A DNA stretch of 64,000 nt from Burkholderia cepacia (lineage in GTDB: Bacteria > Pseudomonadota > Gammaproteobacteria > Burkholderiales > Burkholderiaceae): contig NZ_CP013444.1 in assembly GCF_001718835.1 (NCBI RefSeq), forward strand, positions 1,426,001-1,490,000. The letters are read 5' to 3'. The translations under genes were made by a program, and so were the position numbers. This document shows, piece after piece, positions 34,115-43,111 of the stretch. The notes beneath the pieces are model-generated. The model was given only the letters and a program-made list of their open reading frames with translations. It was not told the origin of the DNA and searched no databases. Positions within the stretch are counted from its first letter, which is position 1, and the number at the start of each line of letters is the position of its first letter.

Positions 34115-34434
34115 GTTATCTCCCTCGAGTCGTGATTGATTGAGTGGGATGCGCAGCAGGACTGCACAAGTGAGATCGCACAGCGCGGATCGGGTTCAAG
34201 CAATTGCGCAACAAGATGTTAAGGCGCTTGCCAAACGGCTGATCCGGTGCTGCGCCGACTGGTCGTCTCGCTGCCCGAGCGTGGGATGGGTGAAGGGTCG
34301 CCGCGTGCGGCATTCGTGCGAATGCCGCGCGTCGACTCGTTATCGTGGGATGGATGGTTGCAGGCCCCGTCGCATGAGCACCATGATGACAAACTTTCGC
34401 AGATCGAACTGTCAAGCAAGTTCAAATGCGCGGG
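34115..34434. other. intergenic region with 10-bp hairpin
   Basis: About 320 bases upstream of the small secreted-protein gene and downstream of the CLC channel gene. A 10-bp inverted repeat with a 2-base centre (GCGGCATTCG at 34307-34316 and complement 34319-34328) may end the channel transcript, though no T-run follows. No gene is supported. Confidence 0.4.
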
Positions 34435-36207
34435 TCAACCGGCCTTGCGCGCGTTGGCCGGGACGATCGGGCGGAAGCGCTCGCGCTTCTGTTCGTCGTC
34501 GAAGTGCTGCAACGCGGGCTTGATGAGGTCGCTGCGCGACACGATGCCCGTCATGCGCAGCGATTGCGCGTCGTCGATGACCGGCAGCCGCTCGAGCCCG
34601 AGCATCGCGAGTCGCGACGCGACGACGCGGCACGTTTCGTGCGCGAGTGCGACCACGGGCGCGCGATCGGCCAGCACGTCCGCGATCGGCGTGCCGGGCG
34701 CGCGGCTCGCGCGCTGCGCATCGAGCGTCGCGCGATCGACGAGACCGAGCAGGCGGCCGTTCTGCACGACCGGGTACGCACGGTGCGTCTGCTTCGCGCC
34801 GAAGAACGTTGCATCGACCTCCGCGAGCGTCGTCGCGCCGTCGATCGCGACGAGCAGGTCGGCGGACGTCATCACTTCGCCGATGTCGTGCCGCTCGAGC
34901 GGATCGACGCCGTATTCGCGATAGATGTGATAACCGCGGCGTGCGATCTTTTCCGTCATGATCGAGCGTTTCATCACGATGGTCGCGAAGCCGTGCGCGA
35001 CGAGCGTCGCCGCGAGCAGCGGCAGCAGCGCGTTCGCGTCGTGCGTGAGGCCGAACGCGAACACGATCGCGGTCAGCGGGGCGCCGAGTGTCGCGCCGAG
35101 CGTCGCGGCCATGCACACGAGCGGCCACAGTGCCGGGTCGCCGCCCGGCAGCATCGGCGACAGCACGGTGCCGAGGCCGGCGCCGAGCATCAGCAGCGGG
35201 GCGAGCACGCCGCCCGACGTGCCCGAGCCGAGCGCGATCACCCACATCACGGCTTTCACGATCAGCAGCGCGAGCGCGATCTTCAAGGCGATGTGCTGGT
35301 GCAGCAGGTCGCCGATCACGTCGTAGCCGACGCCGAGCGCGCGCGGCTCGAGCCAGCCGCCGATGCCGATCACGATCGCGCCGAGCGCAGGCCACCACAT
35401 CCAGTGCACCGGCAGCTTCGCGAAGGTGTCCTCGACGCGGTACAGCGCGGCCGACAGCCCGCATGCGAGCATGCCCGACAGCAGTCCCGCGACGATGCAC
35501 GACAGCAGCGCGACGGGCGTCGGCGCGGCCGTCGTCAGCGGAAACAGCGGATCGACGCCGAAGAACACGGCGCGGGCGAAACCGGCCACCGCGCATGCCA
35601 GTGCGACCGGCAGGAAACTGCGCGGACGCCATTCGAACAGCAGCAGTTCGACCGCGAGCAGCACGGCGGCGACCGGCGTGCCGAACACGGCCGTCATGCC
35701 GGCGGCGGCGCCGGCGACCAGCAGCGTCTTGCGCTCGGCGGCGGTCACGTGCACGCACTGCGCGATCAGCGAGCCGAGCGCGCCGCCCGTCATGATGATC
35801 GGGCCTTCGGCGCCGAACGGGCCGCCGCTGCCGATCACGACGCCGGACGACAGCGGCTTGAGGATCGCGACCTTCGGCGACATGCGGCTCTTGCCGAACA
35901 GGATCGCCTCGATCGCTTCCGGAATGCCGTGGCCGCGGATCTTTTCCGAACCGAAGCGCGCCATCAATCCCACGATCAGCCCGCCGATCACCGGCACCGC
36001 GATCACCCACGCGCCGAGCGCGTTGCCGGCCGGCGAATGGTCGACGAACGAGAACTGCTGGAAGAAAAACAGGTTCGTGAACAGATGGATCAGGCTCAAC
36101 AGCACGAACGCGGCAAGCGTGCTTAGCAGGCCGATCCCGGCGGCAAGCAACGCGATCCTGGGCAGGCGTTCGTTGGTCGAGAAATCGCGTTTGTGCGGTG
36201 CGTTCAT
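34435..36207 (-). CDS. CLC-type chloride channel/transporter with CBS domains
   Basis: A 590-residue CLC protein: membrane part about 25-435, then a pair of CBS domains (about 455-585) in the cytoplasm. CLC signature segments: GHGIPEA, GKSRMSPK, GSGGPFGAEGP (gating Glu in the ion path) and LGSGTSGGVLAPLLMLGAGLG. It carries Cl- or other anions across the inner membrane, as a channel or H+ antiporter. The ATG at 36207 lies 17 bases after the stop of the MarR gene, so the two are co-transcribed. Its control probably goes through the MarR-type palindrome upstream. Confidence 0.9.
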   Translation of the reverse strand: MNAPHKRDFSTNERLPRIALLAAGIGLLSTLAAFVLLSLIHLFTNLFFFQQFSFVDHSPAGNALGAWVIAVPVIGGLIVGLMARFGSEKIRGHGIPEAIEAILFGKSRMSPKVAILKPLSSGVVIGSGGPFGAEGPIIMTGGALGSLIAQCVHVTAAERKTLLVAGAAAGMTAVFGTPVAAVLLAVELLLFEWRPRSFLPVALACAVAGFARAVFFGVDPLFPLTTAAPTPVALLSCIVAGLLSGMLACGLSAALYRVEDTFAKLPVHWMWWPALGAIVIGIGGWLEPRALGVGYDVIGDLLHQHIALKIALALLIVKAVMWVIALGSGTSGGVLAPLLMLGAGLGTVLSPMLPGGDPALWPLVCMAATLGATLGAPLTAIVFAFGLTHDANALLPLLAATLVAHGFATIVMKRSIMTEKIARRGYHIYREYGVDPLERHDIGEVMTSADLLVAIDGATTLAEVDATFFGAKQTHRAYPVVQNGRLLGLVDRATLDAQRASRAPGTPIADVLADRAPVVALAHETCRVVASRLAMLGLERLPVIDDAQSLRMTGIVSRSDLIKPALQHFDDEQKRERFRPIVPANARKAG

Positions 36208-36224
36208 CGTGTCGGACGTCGGCG

Positions 36225-36638
36225 TCAGTAATCGATCTGCGGAACCTGGAACGTGTCCTTGAGCGACTTCAGCTCGGCGCGATGCATGGCCGCGAGGCGG
36301 GCGAGCAGCGTTTCGCCGGCGGTTTCGAGATGGACCTCGACCTGCCGGCGATCCGCTTCGCTCGTCTTGCGCTTCACGAGGCCGAGCGCTTCGCAGCGCG
36401 TGACCAGCGCCACGACACCGTGGTGCTGTGCCTGCAGGCGTTCCGCGAGTTCGCCGATGGTCGCCCATTCGCGATGCGGGTAGCCCTTGATGTGCAGCAG
36501 CAGCAGGTATTGCAGCGGCGTCACGCCTTCGCTTTGCGCGGCGCGCTCGGAGAAGCGCTCGAAGCGGCGCATCTGGTAGCGGAACTCGGACAGTTGCTGG
36601 AAATCGGATTTGTGCAGCGCGCGTCGGATGTCGGTCAT
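36225..36638 (-). CDS. MarR-family transcriptional regulator
   Basis: A 137-residue MarR protein with the usual winged helix: TPLQYLLLLHIKGYP, ATIGELAERLQAQHHGVVAL, VTRCEALGLVKRKTSEADRRQ (the basic wing) and a C-terminal dimer helix. First gene of the MarR-CLC operon. A 19-bp palindrome (36672-36690) lies 33 bases before its ATG and an almost identical one lies before the HPP gene, so it likely represses itself, the channel and the HPP-CBS gene. No Cys is positioned for oxidant sensing; a small-molecule ligand is more likely. Confidence 0.9.
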   Translation of the reverse strand: MTDIRRALHKSDFQQLSEFRYQMRRFERFSERAAQSEGVTPLQYLLLLHIKGYPHREWATIGELAERLQAQHHGVVALVTRCEALGLVKRKTSEADRRQVEVHLETAGETLLARLAAMHRAELKSLKDTFQVPQIDY

Positions 36639-36671
36639 CGTGATGGAGAAGGGAAAGCAGTCGGGCGAATA

Positions 36672-36690
36672 TATATCACAATATGATATA
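36672..36690. promoter_or_regulatory. probable MarR operator 1
   Basis: TATATCA-CAATA-TGATATA: 7-bp perfect arms around 5 bases, very AT-rich for this genome, 33 bases upstream of the MarR start. Matches operator 2 (37999-38017) in 13 of the 14 arm positions. Confidence 0.7.
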
Positions 36691-36742
36691 AAGACGCGAA
36701 TTGCACCGCCGGCGGCAGCGCGGAACGCGCGGCGGCGTCAGG

Positions 36743-37948
36743 TCACGCTGCTTCGAGCATTTGCGTCTGCCGATACAGGCCCGTGACGAGATCCGTCTGG
36801 GTGATGATTCCGACGAGCCGGTGCGATTCATCGACGACCGGAATGTGGTGGTGGCCCGAATGCGTCAACAGCGGGACGAGCGCGGTGATCGGCATCGTTT
36901 CCGGCACGTACGCGACGTCGCGCGTCATCACGGAGGCGACGCTCGCCGGCTGGCCGCCGAACGATTGCGGCAGCCGCGCGGACAGGCGTTGCCACAGCCG
37001 GGTCGGGCGGCGCAGCTGGCGCGTGAGGTCGGCGCGCGTGACGATGCCGGTCAGGCGGCCTTCGCCGTCGACGACGGGCAGCGCCTTCACGCGGTGGCGG
37101 TCGAGCAGCGTGAGCGCGGCCATGACCGACGTCGACGGCGCGACTTCGATCGCATTCCTCGTCATCAGGTCGGCGCACGAGAGCCGGCCGAACGTGCGCG
37201 TATAGGCCTGCATTTCGGTTTCGCGCAGCAGCGCTTCCAGGTCGTCCGGATCGACGTCGAGCCATTCGCCGCGGCGTTTCAGCACGGCGTCGAGGTCGCC
37301 GCGCGTAAAGCCACCGCGGCCACCGCGGCCACCGCGTGCGCGCGCCGGCACGCCGCCCGCCTGCGGTTTCGCTTCGGGACGCACGCCGCCGTGCGGGTAG
37401 CGGTGCCCGGTGAGCGCGTGATAGGCGAGCGCGGCCGACAGCAGGATGGCCGATTGCAGCGCGATCGGCTCCAGCACGAAGCCGAACCCGAGCGAATGGA
37501 TCGCAGGGCCGCCGACCACGGCCGTGAGCGCGACGGCGCCCGACGGCGGGTGCACGCAGCGCAGCGCGAACATGCCGCCGATCGCGCACGCGATCGCGAC
37601 CGCGGCGGCCGTGACCGGATCGGCGATCCATTGTGCGCAAGCGACGCCGACCGTCGCCGCGACGAGATTGCCGCCGATGATCGACCACGGCTGCGCGAGC
37701 GGACTCGCCGGCACCGCGAACAGCAGCACGGCCGACGCGCCCATCGGCGCGACGAGCAGCGGCACGAGGCCCGGCACGCCGGGCACGGCCTTCATCGTGA
37801 AGCCGACTGTCGCGATGCCGACGAGCGCACCCGTGCACGAACGCAGGCGCTCGCGCCAGCCCAGCGACATCGGATGGGGAATGAAGCTGTGCAGCCATTG
37901 CCGCAACGTGCGACGGGGCGTGGAGGAGCCGGACGACATGGAATCCAT
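36743..37948 (-). CDS. HPP-family membrane protein with two CBS domains
   Basis: A 401-residue protein. The N-terminal half is an HPP domain with four helices (ALVGIATVGFTMKAVPG, LVAPMGASAVLLFAVPASPL, VTAAAVAIACAIGGMFALR followed by the name-giving HPP in CVHPPSGAVALT); then a Gly/Arg linker built from a 9-bp tandem repeat, and two CBS domains (about 265-395; DLMTRNAIEVAPSTSV, SVMTRDVAYVPETMP). HPP proteins have been linked to nitrite transport in some plants and cyanobacteria; the substrate here is open. The start is ATG 37948 (MDSMSSGSS) or 37939; neither has a clear ribosome site. An AT-rich MarR-type palindrome lies 51 bases upstream. Confidence 0.88.
   Translation of the reverse strand: MDSMSSGSSTPRRTLRQWLHSFIPHPMSLGWRERLRSCTGALVGIATVGFTMKAVPGVPGLVPLLVAPMGASAVLLFAVPASPLAQPWSIIGGNLVAATVGVACAQWIADPVTAAAVAIACAIGGMFALRCVHPPSGAVALTAVVGGPAIHSLGFGFVLEPIALQSAILLSAALAYHALTGHRYPHGGVRPEAKPQAGGVPARARGGRGGRGGFTRGDLDAVLKRRGEWLDVDPDDLEALLRETEMQAYTRTFGRLSCADLMTRNAIEVAPSTSVMAALTLLDRHRVKALPVVDGEGRLTGIVTRADLTRQLRRPTRLWQRLSARLPQSFGGQPASVASVMTRDVAYVPETMPITALVPLLTHSGHHHIPVVDESHRLVGIITQTDLVTGLYRQTQMLEAA
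37311..37337. repeat. 9-bp tandem repeat, three copies
   Basis: CCACCGCGG twice and CCACCGCGT once, in frame in the HPP-CBS gene, encoding RGGRGGRGG in the linker between membrane and CBS parts. Copy number could vary without frameshift. Confidence 0.85.
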
Positions 37949-38304
37949 GAAGAAAGAAGGGGACGATGCGCGCGTGTCGGGGTACGGGGGTGCGGCATTA
38001 TATCGCGTTGTGATATAAATTGCGGCGCAGCATCGAGGTGTTGCGGGCGCGCGCCAAGCGATGCTTTCGGGAAGCTTTCGCCGGATGAAAACTTCGGCGC
38101 AGCAGCGCACGTTCGTTCGCAGCGGCGTACAATTCCGCGCACCGATTTCCCCCCCGAACGTCCCGACCACGCATGCGATGCCCGCTCTCCCGCCTCTTCT
38201 CCGGCATGGGGAATCGCGTCGTCGTGGTTTCCGTCCGTGTTCCGTTCCCCACCTGACGCGAGCGCTGCCGACGCCTCCCCACAGACTCTCCCCAAGCCAA
38301 TTCA
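37949..38304. other. divergent control region of the HPP and LysR genes
   Basis: About 355 bases between the divergent HPP-CBS gene and the LysR gene at 38305. It holds operator 2 (37999-38017), which overlaps the likely HPP promoter. The remainder has open frames but none with a ribosome site or recognisable sequence. Confidence 0.5.
37999..38017. promoter_or_regulatory. probable MarR operator 2
   Basis: TATATCG-CGTTG-TGATATA, extending to TTATATC/GATATAA as 7-bp perfect arms (37998-38018). It lies 51 bases before the HPP-CBS start and matches operator 1 in size and sequence, so the same MarR dimer probably binds both. Confidence 0.7.
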
Positions 38305-39273
38305 ATGGACATGCTCGAAAACATGCGCCTGTTCGTGCGCGTCGTCGAAGCCGGCAGTTTTACTGCGGTCGCGAAGGAAATCGACGCGACCACCGCGCAG
38401 GTGTCGCGCGCGGTTTCGAACCTCGAAGCGCACGTACAGACGCGCCTGCTGCATCGCACGACGCGCCACCTCGGCCTTACCGAAAGCGGCGAACGCTATT
38501 TCGAGCGCGCGAAGTCGATCCTCGCGGAAATCGACTACGCGAACGCGGAGGCGCGCAACGCGCTGCTGCGGCCGAGCGGCAAGATGCGCATCCATGCGAT
38601 GACGGGGCTCGGGCAGAGTCATGTCGTGTCGTCGATCGTCCGCTACCAGGAGGACAACCCCGACGTGTCGGTCGAGCTGACGCTCGCGCAGCGGATGCCG
38701 AATCTCGTCGAGGAGGGTTATGACGTATCGATCGTGACGGCGTCGCAACTGCCCGATTCGGGCTACGTCGCGCAGACCTGCGGCACGAGCTGCAGCGTGC
38801 TCGTCGCGTCGCGCGAATACCTGGCGCGCCACGGCACGCCGCAGACGCCGGAAGACCTGCCGAAGCACACCTGCCTGCGCCTCGACACGCCCGCATCGCC
38901 GGCCGGCGAATGGCGGCTCGAGCGCAGCGACGGCGAGGAGGCCGTCTACGAACTGCAGCCGGCGCCGTTCCAGGTCAACGTGCCGGACGCGCTGTGTGTC
39001 GCGGTGCGCGCTGGGCGCGGGATCGCGTGCGTTGCGCTGTATACGGTGCTCGACGACATCCGCGAAGGGCGGTTGATCCGCGTGTTGCCCGAGTATCGGC
39101 TGCAGACGGTGAGCGTGTATGCCGTCTATGCGACGCGCCGTTATCTCGACGCGAAGATCCGCACGTTCCTCGACCACCTGCGCACGACGCTCACGCCCGC
39201 GCTGGAGGACGACCTGCGCGAACTCGACCGGCTGACCGTCGAGCACGCGCCGGACGGCCGCAAGCGCGCGTGA
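38305..39273 (+). CDS. LysR-family transcriptional regulator
   Basis: A 322-residue LysR regulator of the common AaeR/DsdC-like type. Helix-turn-helix in MRLFVRVVEAGSFTAVAKE and ATTAQVSRAVSNLEAHVQTR; effector domain with MRIHAMTGLGQSHVVSSIVR, YDVSIVTASQLPDSGYVAQ, and the C-terminal AKIRTFLDHLRTTLTP. ATG 38305 precedes the DNA-binding domain directly. Divergent from the HPP-CBS gene, which might be a target, although that gene already has a MarR-type site. Confidence 0.9.
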   Translation: MDMLENMRLFVRVVEAGSFTAVAKEIDATTAQVSRAVSNLEAHVQTRLLHRTTRHLGLTESGERYFERAKSILAEIDYANAEARNALLRPSGKMRIHAMTGLGQSHVVSSIVRYQEDNPDVSVELTLAQRMPNLVEEGYDVSIVTASQLPDSGYVAQTCGTSCSVLVASREYLARHGTPQTPEDLPKHTCLRLDTPASPAGEWRLERSDGEEAVYELQPAPFQVNVPDALCVAVRAGRGIACVALYTVLDDIREGRLIRVLPEYRLQTVSVYAVYATRRYLDAKIRTFLDHLRTTLTPALEDDLRELDRLTVEHAPDGRKRA

Positions 39274-39342
39274 GCGTGGCGCCGTCGGCGGGGTGCGGCG
39301 ATGCCCGCGCATCACGAGCCAATCGATCGACCCGGCATCTGA

Positions 39343-39614
39343 ATGATTGAACTGCACCAGCTTCGCTGCTTCGTCGCGGTCGCCGAGGAACTGCATTTCG
39401 GTCGCGCGGCCCGGCGGCTCTTCATGACCCAGCCGCCGCTCAGCCGGCAGATCCAGTTGCTCGAGCATGCGCTCGGCATCGCGCTGCTCGAACGCAGCAG
39501 CCGGCCGAGCTGTATCTCGCGTGGCGCACGGACAACGACAACCCCGCGTTGCCGCGCTTCAACGCGATGGTCGACGCGTTTCTCGCGGAGCGTGCGGAAG
39601 ACGGGATGGTGTGA
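39343..39614 (+). pseudogene. LysR regulator gene with internal out-of-frame deletion
   Basis: The first 52 codons are a perfect LysR helix-turn-helix (MIELHQLRCFVAVAEELHFG, then MTQPPLSRQIQLLEHALGIA). After LLERSSR, at about 39500, the frame turns to noise. Another forward frame then encodes a LysR C-terminus (ELYLAWRTDNDNPALPRF, then NAMVDAFLAERAEDGMV and a TGA at 39612). About 200 codons of the effector domain are missing and the junction is out of frame, so no regulator can be made; at most a short DNA-binding peptide with a random tail. Confidence 0.85.
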
Positions 39615-39680
39615 CGCGGCGTGGTTGCATGGCACACTTCGGTCCGACGCATTTCGCACCCCCGAAGACGGAATCAGACG

Positions 39681-40034
39681 ATGCTGATCGACGCCATCCG
39701 GAATTTCTGCGCACGCTTGAAGCGGGAGATCGCGGCGGCCGCGACGCCGCAACAAGGCGATGCGCCGCCGGCGAAGCCGAAGCCGAAGCCGCGACGAGCC
39801 GGCAAGAAGAAGCTGACCCGGCATCAAAAGGCGGCGGCGGATCTCGCACGGCGGCAGATGGCGAAGGGCGTCGTCGTGCCGCAACGGCGTGACGACGCGC
39901 GCGAGGGGGTTGACTTGATAGGCGCGCAGATGGACATGCAGAACGCGCGCCGGGAAAACCACGATCTGGACTGGATCGGGGATATCGTCGACGCCGTCGT
40001 CGACAAACCGGCGAACGATGCGTCGTCGAAATAA
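39681..40034 (+). CDS. small basic hypothetical protein
   Basis: A 117-residue soluble protein without known domain. N-terminal amphipathic helix (LIDAIRNFCARLKREIAAA), a Lys/Pro-rich middle (PAKPKPKPRRAGKKKLTRHQ), and an acidic C-terminal half (LDWIGDIVDAVVDKPAND). The ATG at 39681 has only a weak purine stretch upstream. First of five same-strand genes of unknown function; 21 bases separate it from the next, suggesting co-transcription. Confidence 0.6.
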   Translation: MLIDAIRNFCARLKREIAAAATPQQGDAPPAKPKPKPRRAGKKKLTRHQKAAADLARRQMAKGVVVPQRRDDAREGVDLIGAQMDMQNARRENHDLDWIGDIVDAVVDKPANDASSK

Positions 40035-40055
40035 GACCAATAACGAGGGCACAGA

Positions 40056-40712
40056 TTGATCTGGTTGCTTTACCTGATTCCCGCCGCGATCGCGGCGTGG
40101 GTGGTGGTGTCGCGCTATGGCCCGCTGGCCGGCGGCGCGACGGCAGTCGCGGTGCTGATCGCACAGACCGCCATCCTGTCGAGGCTCGCGAAACGCGACG
40201 CGTCGGTCGAACCGCGCGTCGATCGCGACGCGGCGCAGTTCAAAAGACTGGCGGTACCCGGCGACGCCCGTCATCTGTTCAATGAACTCCGGCATGTGAT
40301 CGAGCAATACGTGGACGTCGACGCCGGAACCGACGGCTCGGCCGCGTCGACGACGGACGATGACGACGCGCTCGTCGTGTTTCGCACGCGCGATCGCGCA
40401 TGGTCCGGATTGCGTTGCGGCGGCGACAACTTCCGCTTTCGCCACGGTGCGATCACGACCCTCGGAATCTTCGCGATCGATTCGGTTCGAGAGCCCGGCA
40501 CCGGTTCATGCCAGGGGCTGCTGTGGTTCGACGTGAAGCCGCGCAACATGCCCGCCGAAGGCAACGATCCCTACATGAAGCGCGCATTCTTCGAGCTCGG
40601 TCCGGACTCCCGCGACAGCCTCGAGCCGATGCGCGCATGGGCGCCCGCGCTCGAGTCAATCGCGACGATGGTCGGCGCGAAGTTCGACGTCGTCGTTCAT
40701 TCGGACGTTTGA
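40056..40712 (+). CDS. membrane-anchored hypothetical protein
   Basis: A 218-residue protein with two N-terminal transmembrane helices (IWLLYLIPAAIAAWVVVSRY and GGATAVAVLIAQTAILS) and a cytoplasmic or periplasmic domain of about 165 residues with no recognised family (segments LFNELRHVIEQYVDVDAG, LVVFRTRDRAWSGLRCGG, GLLWFDVKPRNMPAEG). The start is TTG at 40056, supported by GAGGG upstream; an ATG would come only after the membrane helices. Lies between the basic small protein and the WG-repeat gene. Confidence 0.65.
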   Translation: MIWLLYLIPAAIAAWVVVSRYGPLAGGATAVAVLIAQTAILSRLAKRDASVEPRVDRDAAQFKRLAVPGDARHLFNELRHVIEQYVDVDAGTDGSAASTTDDDDALVVFRTRDRAWSGLRCGGDNFRFRHGAITTLGIFAIDSVREPGTGSCQGLLWFDVKPRNMPAEGNDPYMKRAFFELGPDSRDSLEPMRAWAPALESIATMVGAKFDVVVHSDV

Positions 40713-40753
40713 CGACCCGCGGGCAGTCATGCCGTTTTTCAGGAGGACATTCG

Positions 40754-42289
40754 ATGGCGCATCGCCTGTATCTGTACAACCTCGACGACGTCGGCCGGAC
40801 CAGCGCGCCGTGCCTGGGCATGGTCGAATGGAACTACGACTTTCCGACCGTGCTGAGCCCGTTGCTGTCGTCGTCGCCGTTCCTGGCGCGCAACCGCTGC
40901 AACGACACCGGCGAGGCCGACGGCCTCTATGCCGACGCGGCGGGCGGCAAGGCGCTGATGGCCAGGTTGTATACGTTCCTTGAGCGTCATGCCGACCGCC
41001 TGATCGACGATCTCGACGCCTTCCGGGAAGCGAAGCGGAAGATTCTCGCGTTCCTCGGCAACCGCGCCGTGCATCGCTACTTTCATCTCGACGCATGGGA
41101 CGTGTTCAATCTGTCCGACGAGACGCACGCGGGCCAGGCGCAGGCGCTGCTGGCACGCATCGAGCGCGACAACGCGCGGATCCGCGCCGCGATCGACGCG
41201 GACGATCCCGTGCTGCTCGACGCTTGCGAAGGGCTGGCATGCGAGGACGTGACGAGCTTCCGCGAGCTGATCAATCAGCCGCACTACGACTACGGGTGGG
41301 AGCCGTTGACGTCGATCATCTACGACGAAGCGCTGGTGTTCGAGCAGGACGGGCAGATGGGCGTCATGGCGATCACGGGCGAGGTGCTGGTGCCGCCGCG
41401 CTACGACGAGATCGGCGAGTTCGATGCCTGGACGGACGTCGCGATCGTCAGGCAGGGCGACCGGTACGGCCACGTCGACACGACGGGGCGGGAGATCACG
41501 CCCGTGCGGTACGAGCAGGTGTGGGCGTTCTGGCATGGCGAGTTCGCGCGGGTCAAGCGGGACGGCAAGTTCGGCGTCGTCGATCGTCACGGCGTGGAGG
41601 TGGTGCCGTGCCGTTACGCGGAATTGACGGTCTTGCTCCATTTCGGCGAATGCTGCTGGGCAGCGCGCGAGCAGGCGCTGTGGGGTGTCGTCGACCCCGT
41701 CGGGCAATGGCGGCTGCCGGCCGAATTCGACGCGATCGACCATTCGACCGGCGTGATCTTCGCGACACCCGCCGGCAGGACCGTGCCGGACGTCTATACC
41801 CGTCGCCTGGTGCGGGTGGGGAGTGCGCCGCAAGAGCAGGTCGAGGTCGTCGAGGCGAGCGACGAAAACGGCGGCAAGGCGTTTCGCTACCTGGTGCCGC
41901 AAGCCGGCGAAGACGGCGTGGCGCGCAGTGCGTTCGTCGACGAGAACGGCCATGCGCTGATCGCGCCCGGGGCGGTCGACGAGATCGCGATGTTCTCGAT
42001 CGGGGTGCTGCTGCGCTTTCGGCGCGGCGGGTGCTGGGGCATCGTCGATGTCGACGGCGTGGAGCGATGCGCTGCGCGTTACGAGAGCCTGAGCCGGGCA
42101 GGCGTGCGGGACGGATGGCTGGCGATCGGCTTTCGCGACGGCGGCGCGTGGGTGGTGCACGACGACGGCGGCGAGGCGCCGCTGCCGCCCGCCGTCGCGA
42201 GCGAGCTGGCCGGGTATGACGACGCGAGCCTGTTCGACGATGCGCAGCGACGCGCATTGGCGCGCACGGCGTCGGGCGGCGGCTGTTGA
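40754..42289 (+). CDS. WG-repeat-containing protein
   Basis: A 511-residue soluble protein. Residues 1-195 are a unique domain (HRLYLYNLDDVGRTSAPCLG). From about 203 on it is built of WG repeats, about 25-30 residues each, with cores such as GQMGVMAITGEVLVPPRYDE, GDRYGHVDTTGREITPVRYE, GKFGVVDRHGVEVVPCRY, LWGVVDPVGQWRLPAEF and CWGIVDVDGVERCAARYE, so at least five. These form a beta-propeller-like or solenoid scaffold for binding partners. AGGAGG lies 7 bases before the ATG at 40754. Function unknown; the WG class is common in proteins of polymorphic toxin and immunity neighbourhoods, which is only a hint. Confidence 0.8.
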   Translation: MAHRLYLYNLDDVGRTSAPCLGMVEWNYDFPTVLSPLLSSSPFLARNRCNDTGEADGLYADAAGGKALMARLYTFLERHADRLIDDLDAFREAKRKILAFLGNRAVHRYFHLDAWDVFNLSDETHAGQAQALLARIERDNARIRAAIDADDPVLLDACEGLACEDVTSFRELINQPHYDYGWEPLTSIIYDEALVFEQDGQMGVMAITGEVLVPPRYDEIGEFDAWTDVAIVRQGDRYGHVDTTGREITPVRYEQVWAFWHGEFARVKRDGKFGVVDRHGVEVVPCRYAELTVLLHFGECCWAAREQALWGVVDPVGQWRLPAEFDAIDHSTGVIFATPAGRTVPDVYTRRLVRVGSAPQEQVEVVEASDENGGKAFRYLVPQAGEDGVARSAFVDENGHALIAPGAVDEIAMFSIGVLLRFRRGGCWGIVDVDGVERCAARYESLSRAGVRDGWLAIGFRDGGAWVVHDDGGEAPLPPAVASELAGYDDASLFDDAQRRALARTASGGGC

Positions 42290-42442
42290 GCGTCGCGCAT
42301 CCACGCGGGGGATGTCGCGCGCGCCGGGATTCAGTACACTGCCCCTTTTTGCGATGACGGGACATCGGCCGGTGGCCCGGATCGTATCGCCGCGTGCGCC
42401 GGGACGACCCGGCGCAGCCATCACTCAAAGAAAGACAACATC

Positions 42443-43111
42443 ATGAGAGAACGTCCGCGCCATCTGCAGGAACTGCGGCAGGGCCTGCGCGTGCTGGCCT
42501 TCGCCGCGCTTGCCTGGATCGCCGTCCTGCTGGCCGCGCAACCGGCCTTCGCCGACGCCTTCGACCGCGCCGCCGAAGCGCAACGCTACCGCGCGTGGCT
42601 CGCGCAATTCGAGGCCGATTTCGCGACGCTGCAGCAACGCAGCGCGTCCGGCGAGCCGATTTCCGACGACGAGTTCGAGCGGATCTTCGCGAAATCCGTC
42701 GTGCCGAAATCACGCGCGGTGCCGCTGCTGAAAACGGTCGCCGAGCATGCGGGCATCAGCGCGGGCGCGGGCTTCGCGGTCGCGGGCGCCGGCCGCATCT
42801 TCTTCGACGTGTTGCGCGAATCGGTGCCGGCGGGCGAAGGCGGAATCTATCCGGAGACCGATCCGAAGATCGCGGCGCGCGACCTGACCGTGTGGTACAT
42901 GCACATCGGCACCGGCGGCGAGACCGCGGAACGCTACTTCAGCGATCCGAAGCGATTCAAGCCATACCATCTGCCGCCGCCGGGGACGCTCGAACGGAAC
43001 GCCTATCCGTTCCTGCTGATGGACGACCGGCACGGCGCACTGCGGCTCGGCGGCGTCAGCGCCGAATTCTGGAACCTGATTGCGACGCTTCATGGCACAC
43101 AATTCCAATAA
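42443..43111 (+). CDS. exported hypothetical protein
   Basis: A 222-residue protein with a signal peptide or single N-terminal anchor (GLRVLAFAALAWIAVLLAAQ, likely cut after AFADA). The rest has no known domain: an acidic helical part (AWLAQFEADFATLQQRSASG) and a beta-rich C-terminal part (DLTVWYMHIGTGGETAERYF, LLMDDRHGALRLGGVSAEFW). Its last 20 bases overlap the start of the next exported protein, so the two are translated together and probably act together outside the cytoplasm. Confidence 0.65.
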   Translation: MRERPRHLQELRQGLRVLAFAALAWIAVLLAAQPAFADAFDRAAEAQRYRAWLAQFEADFATLQQRSASGEPISDDEFERIFAKSVVPKSRAVPLLKTVAEHAGISAGAGFAVAGAGRIFFDVLRESVPAGEGGIYPETDPKIAARDLTVWYMHIGTGGETAERYFSDPKRFKPYHLPPPGTLERNAYPFLLMDDRHGALRLGGVSAEFWNLIATLHGTQFQ

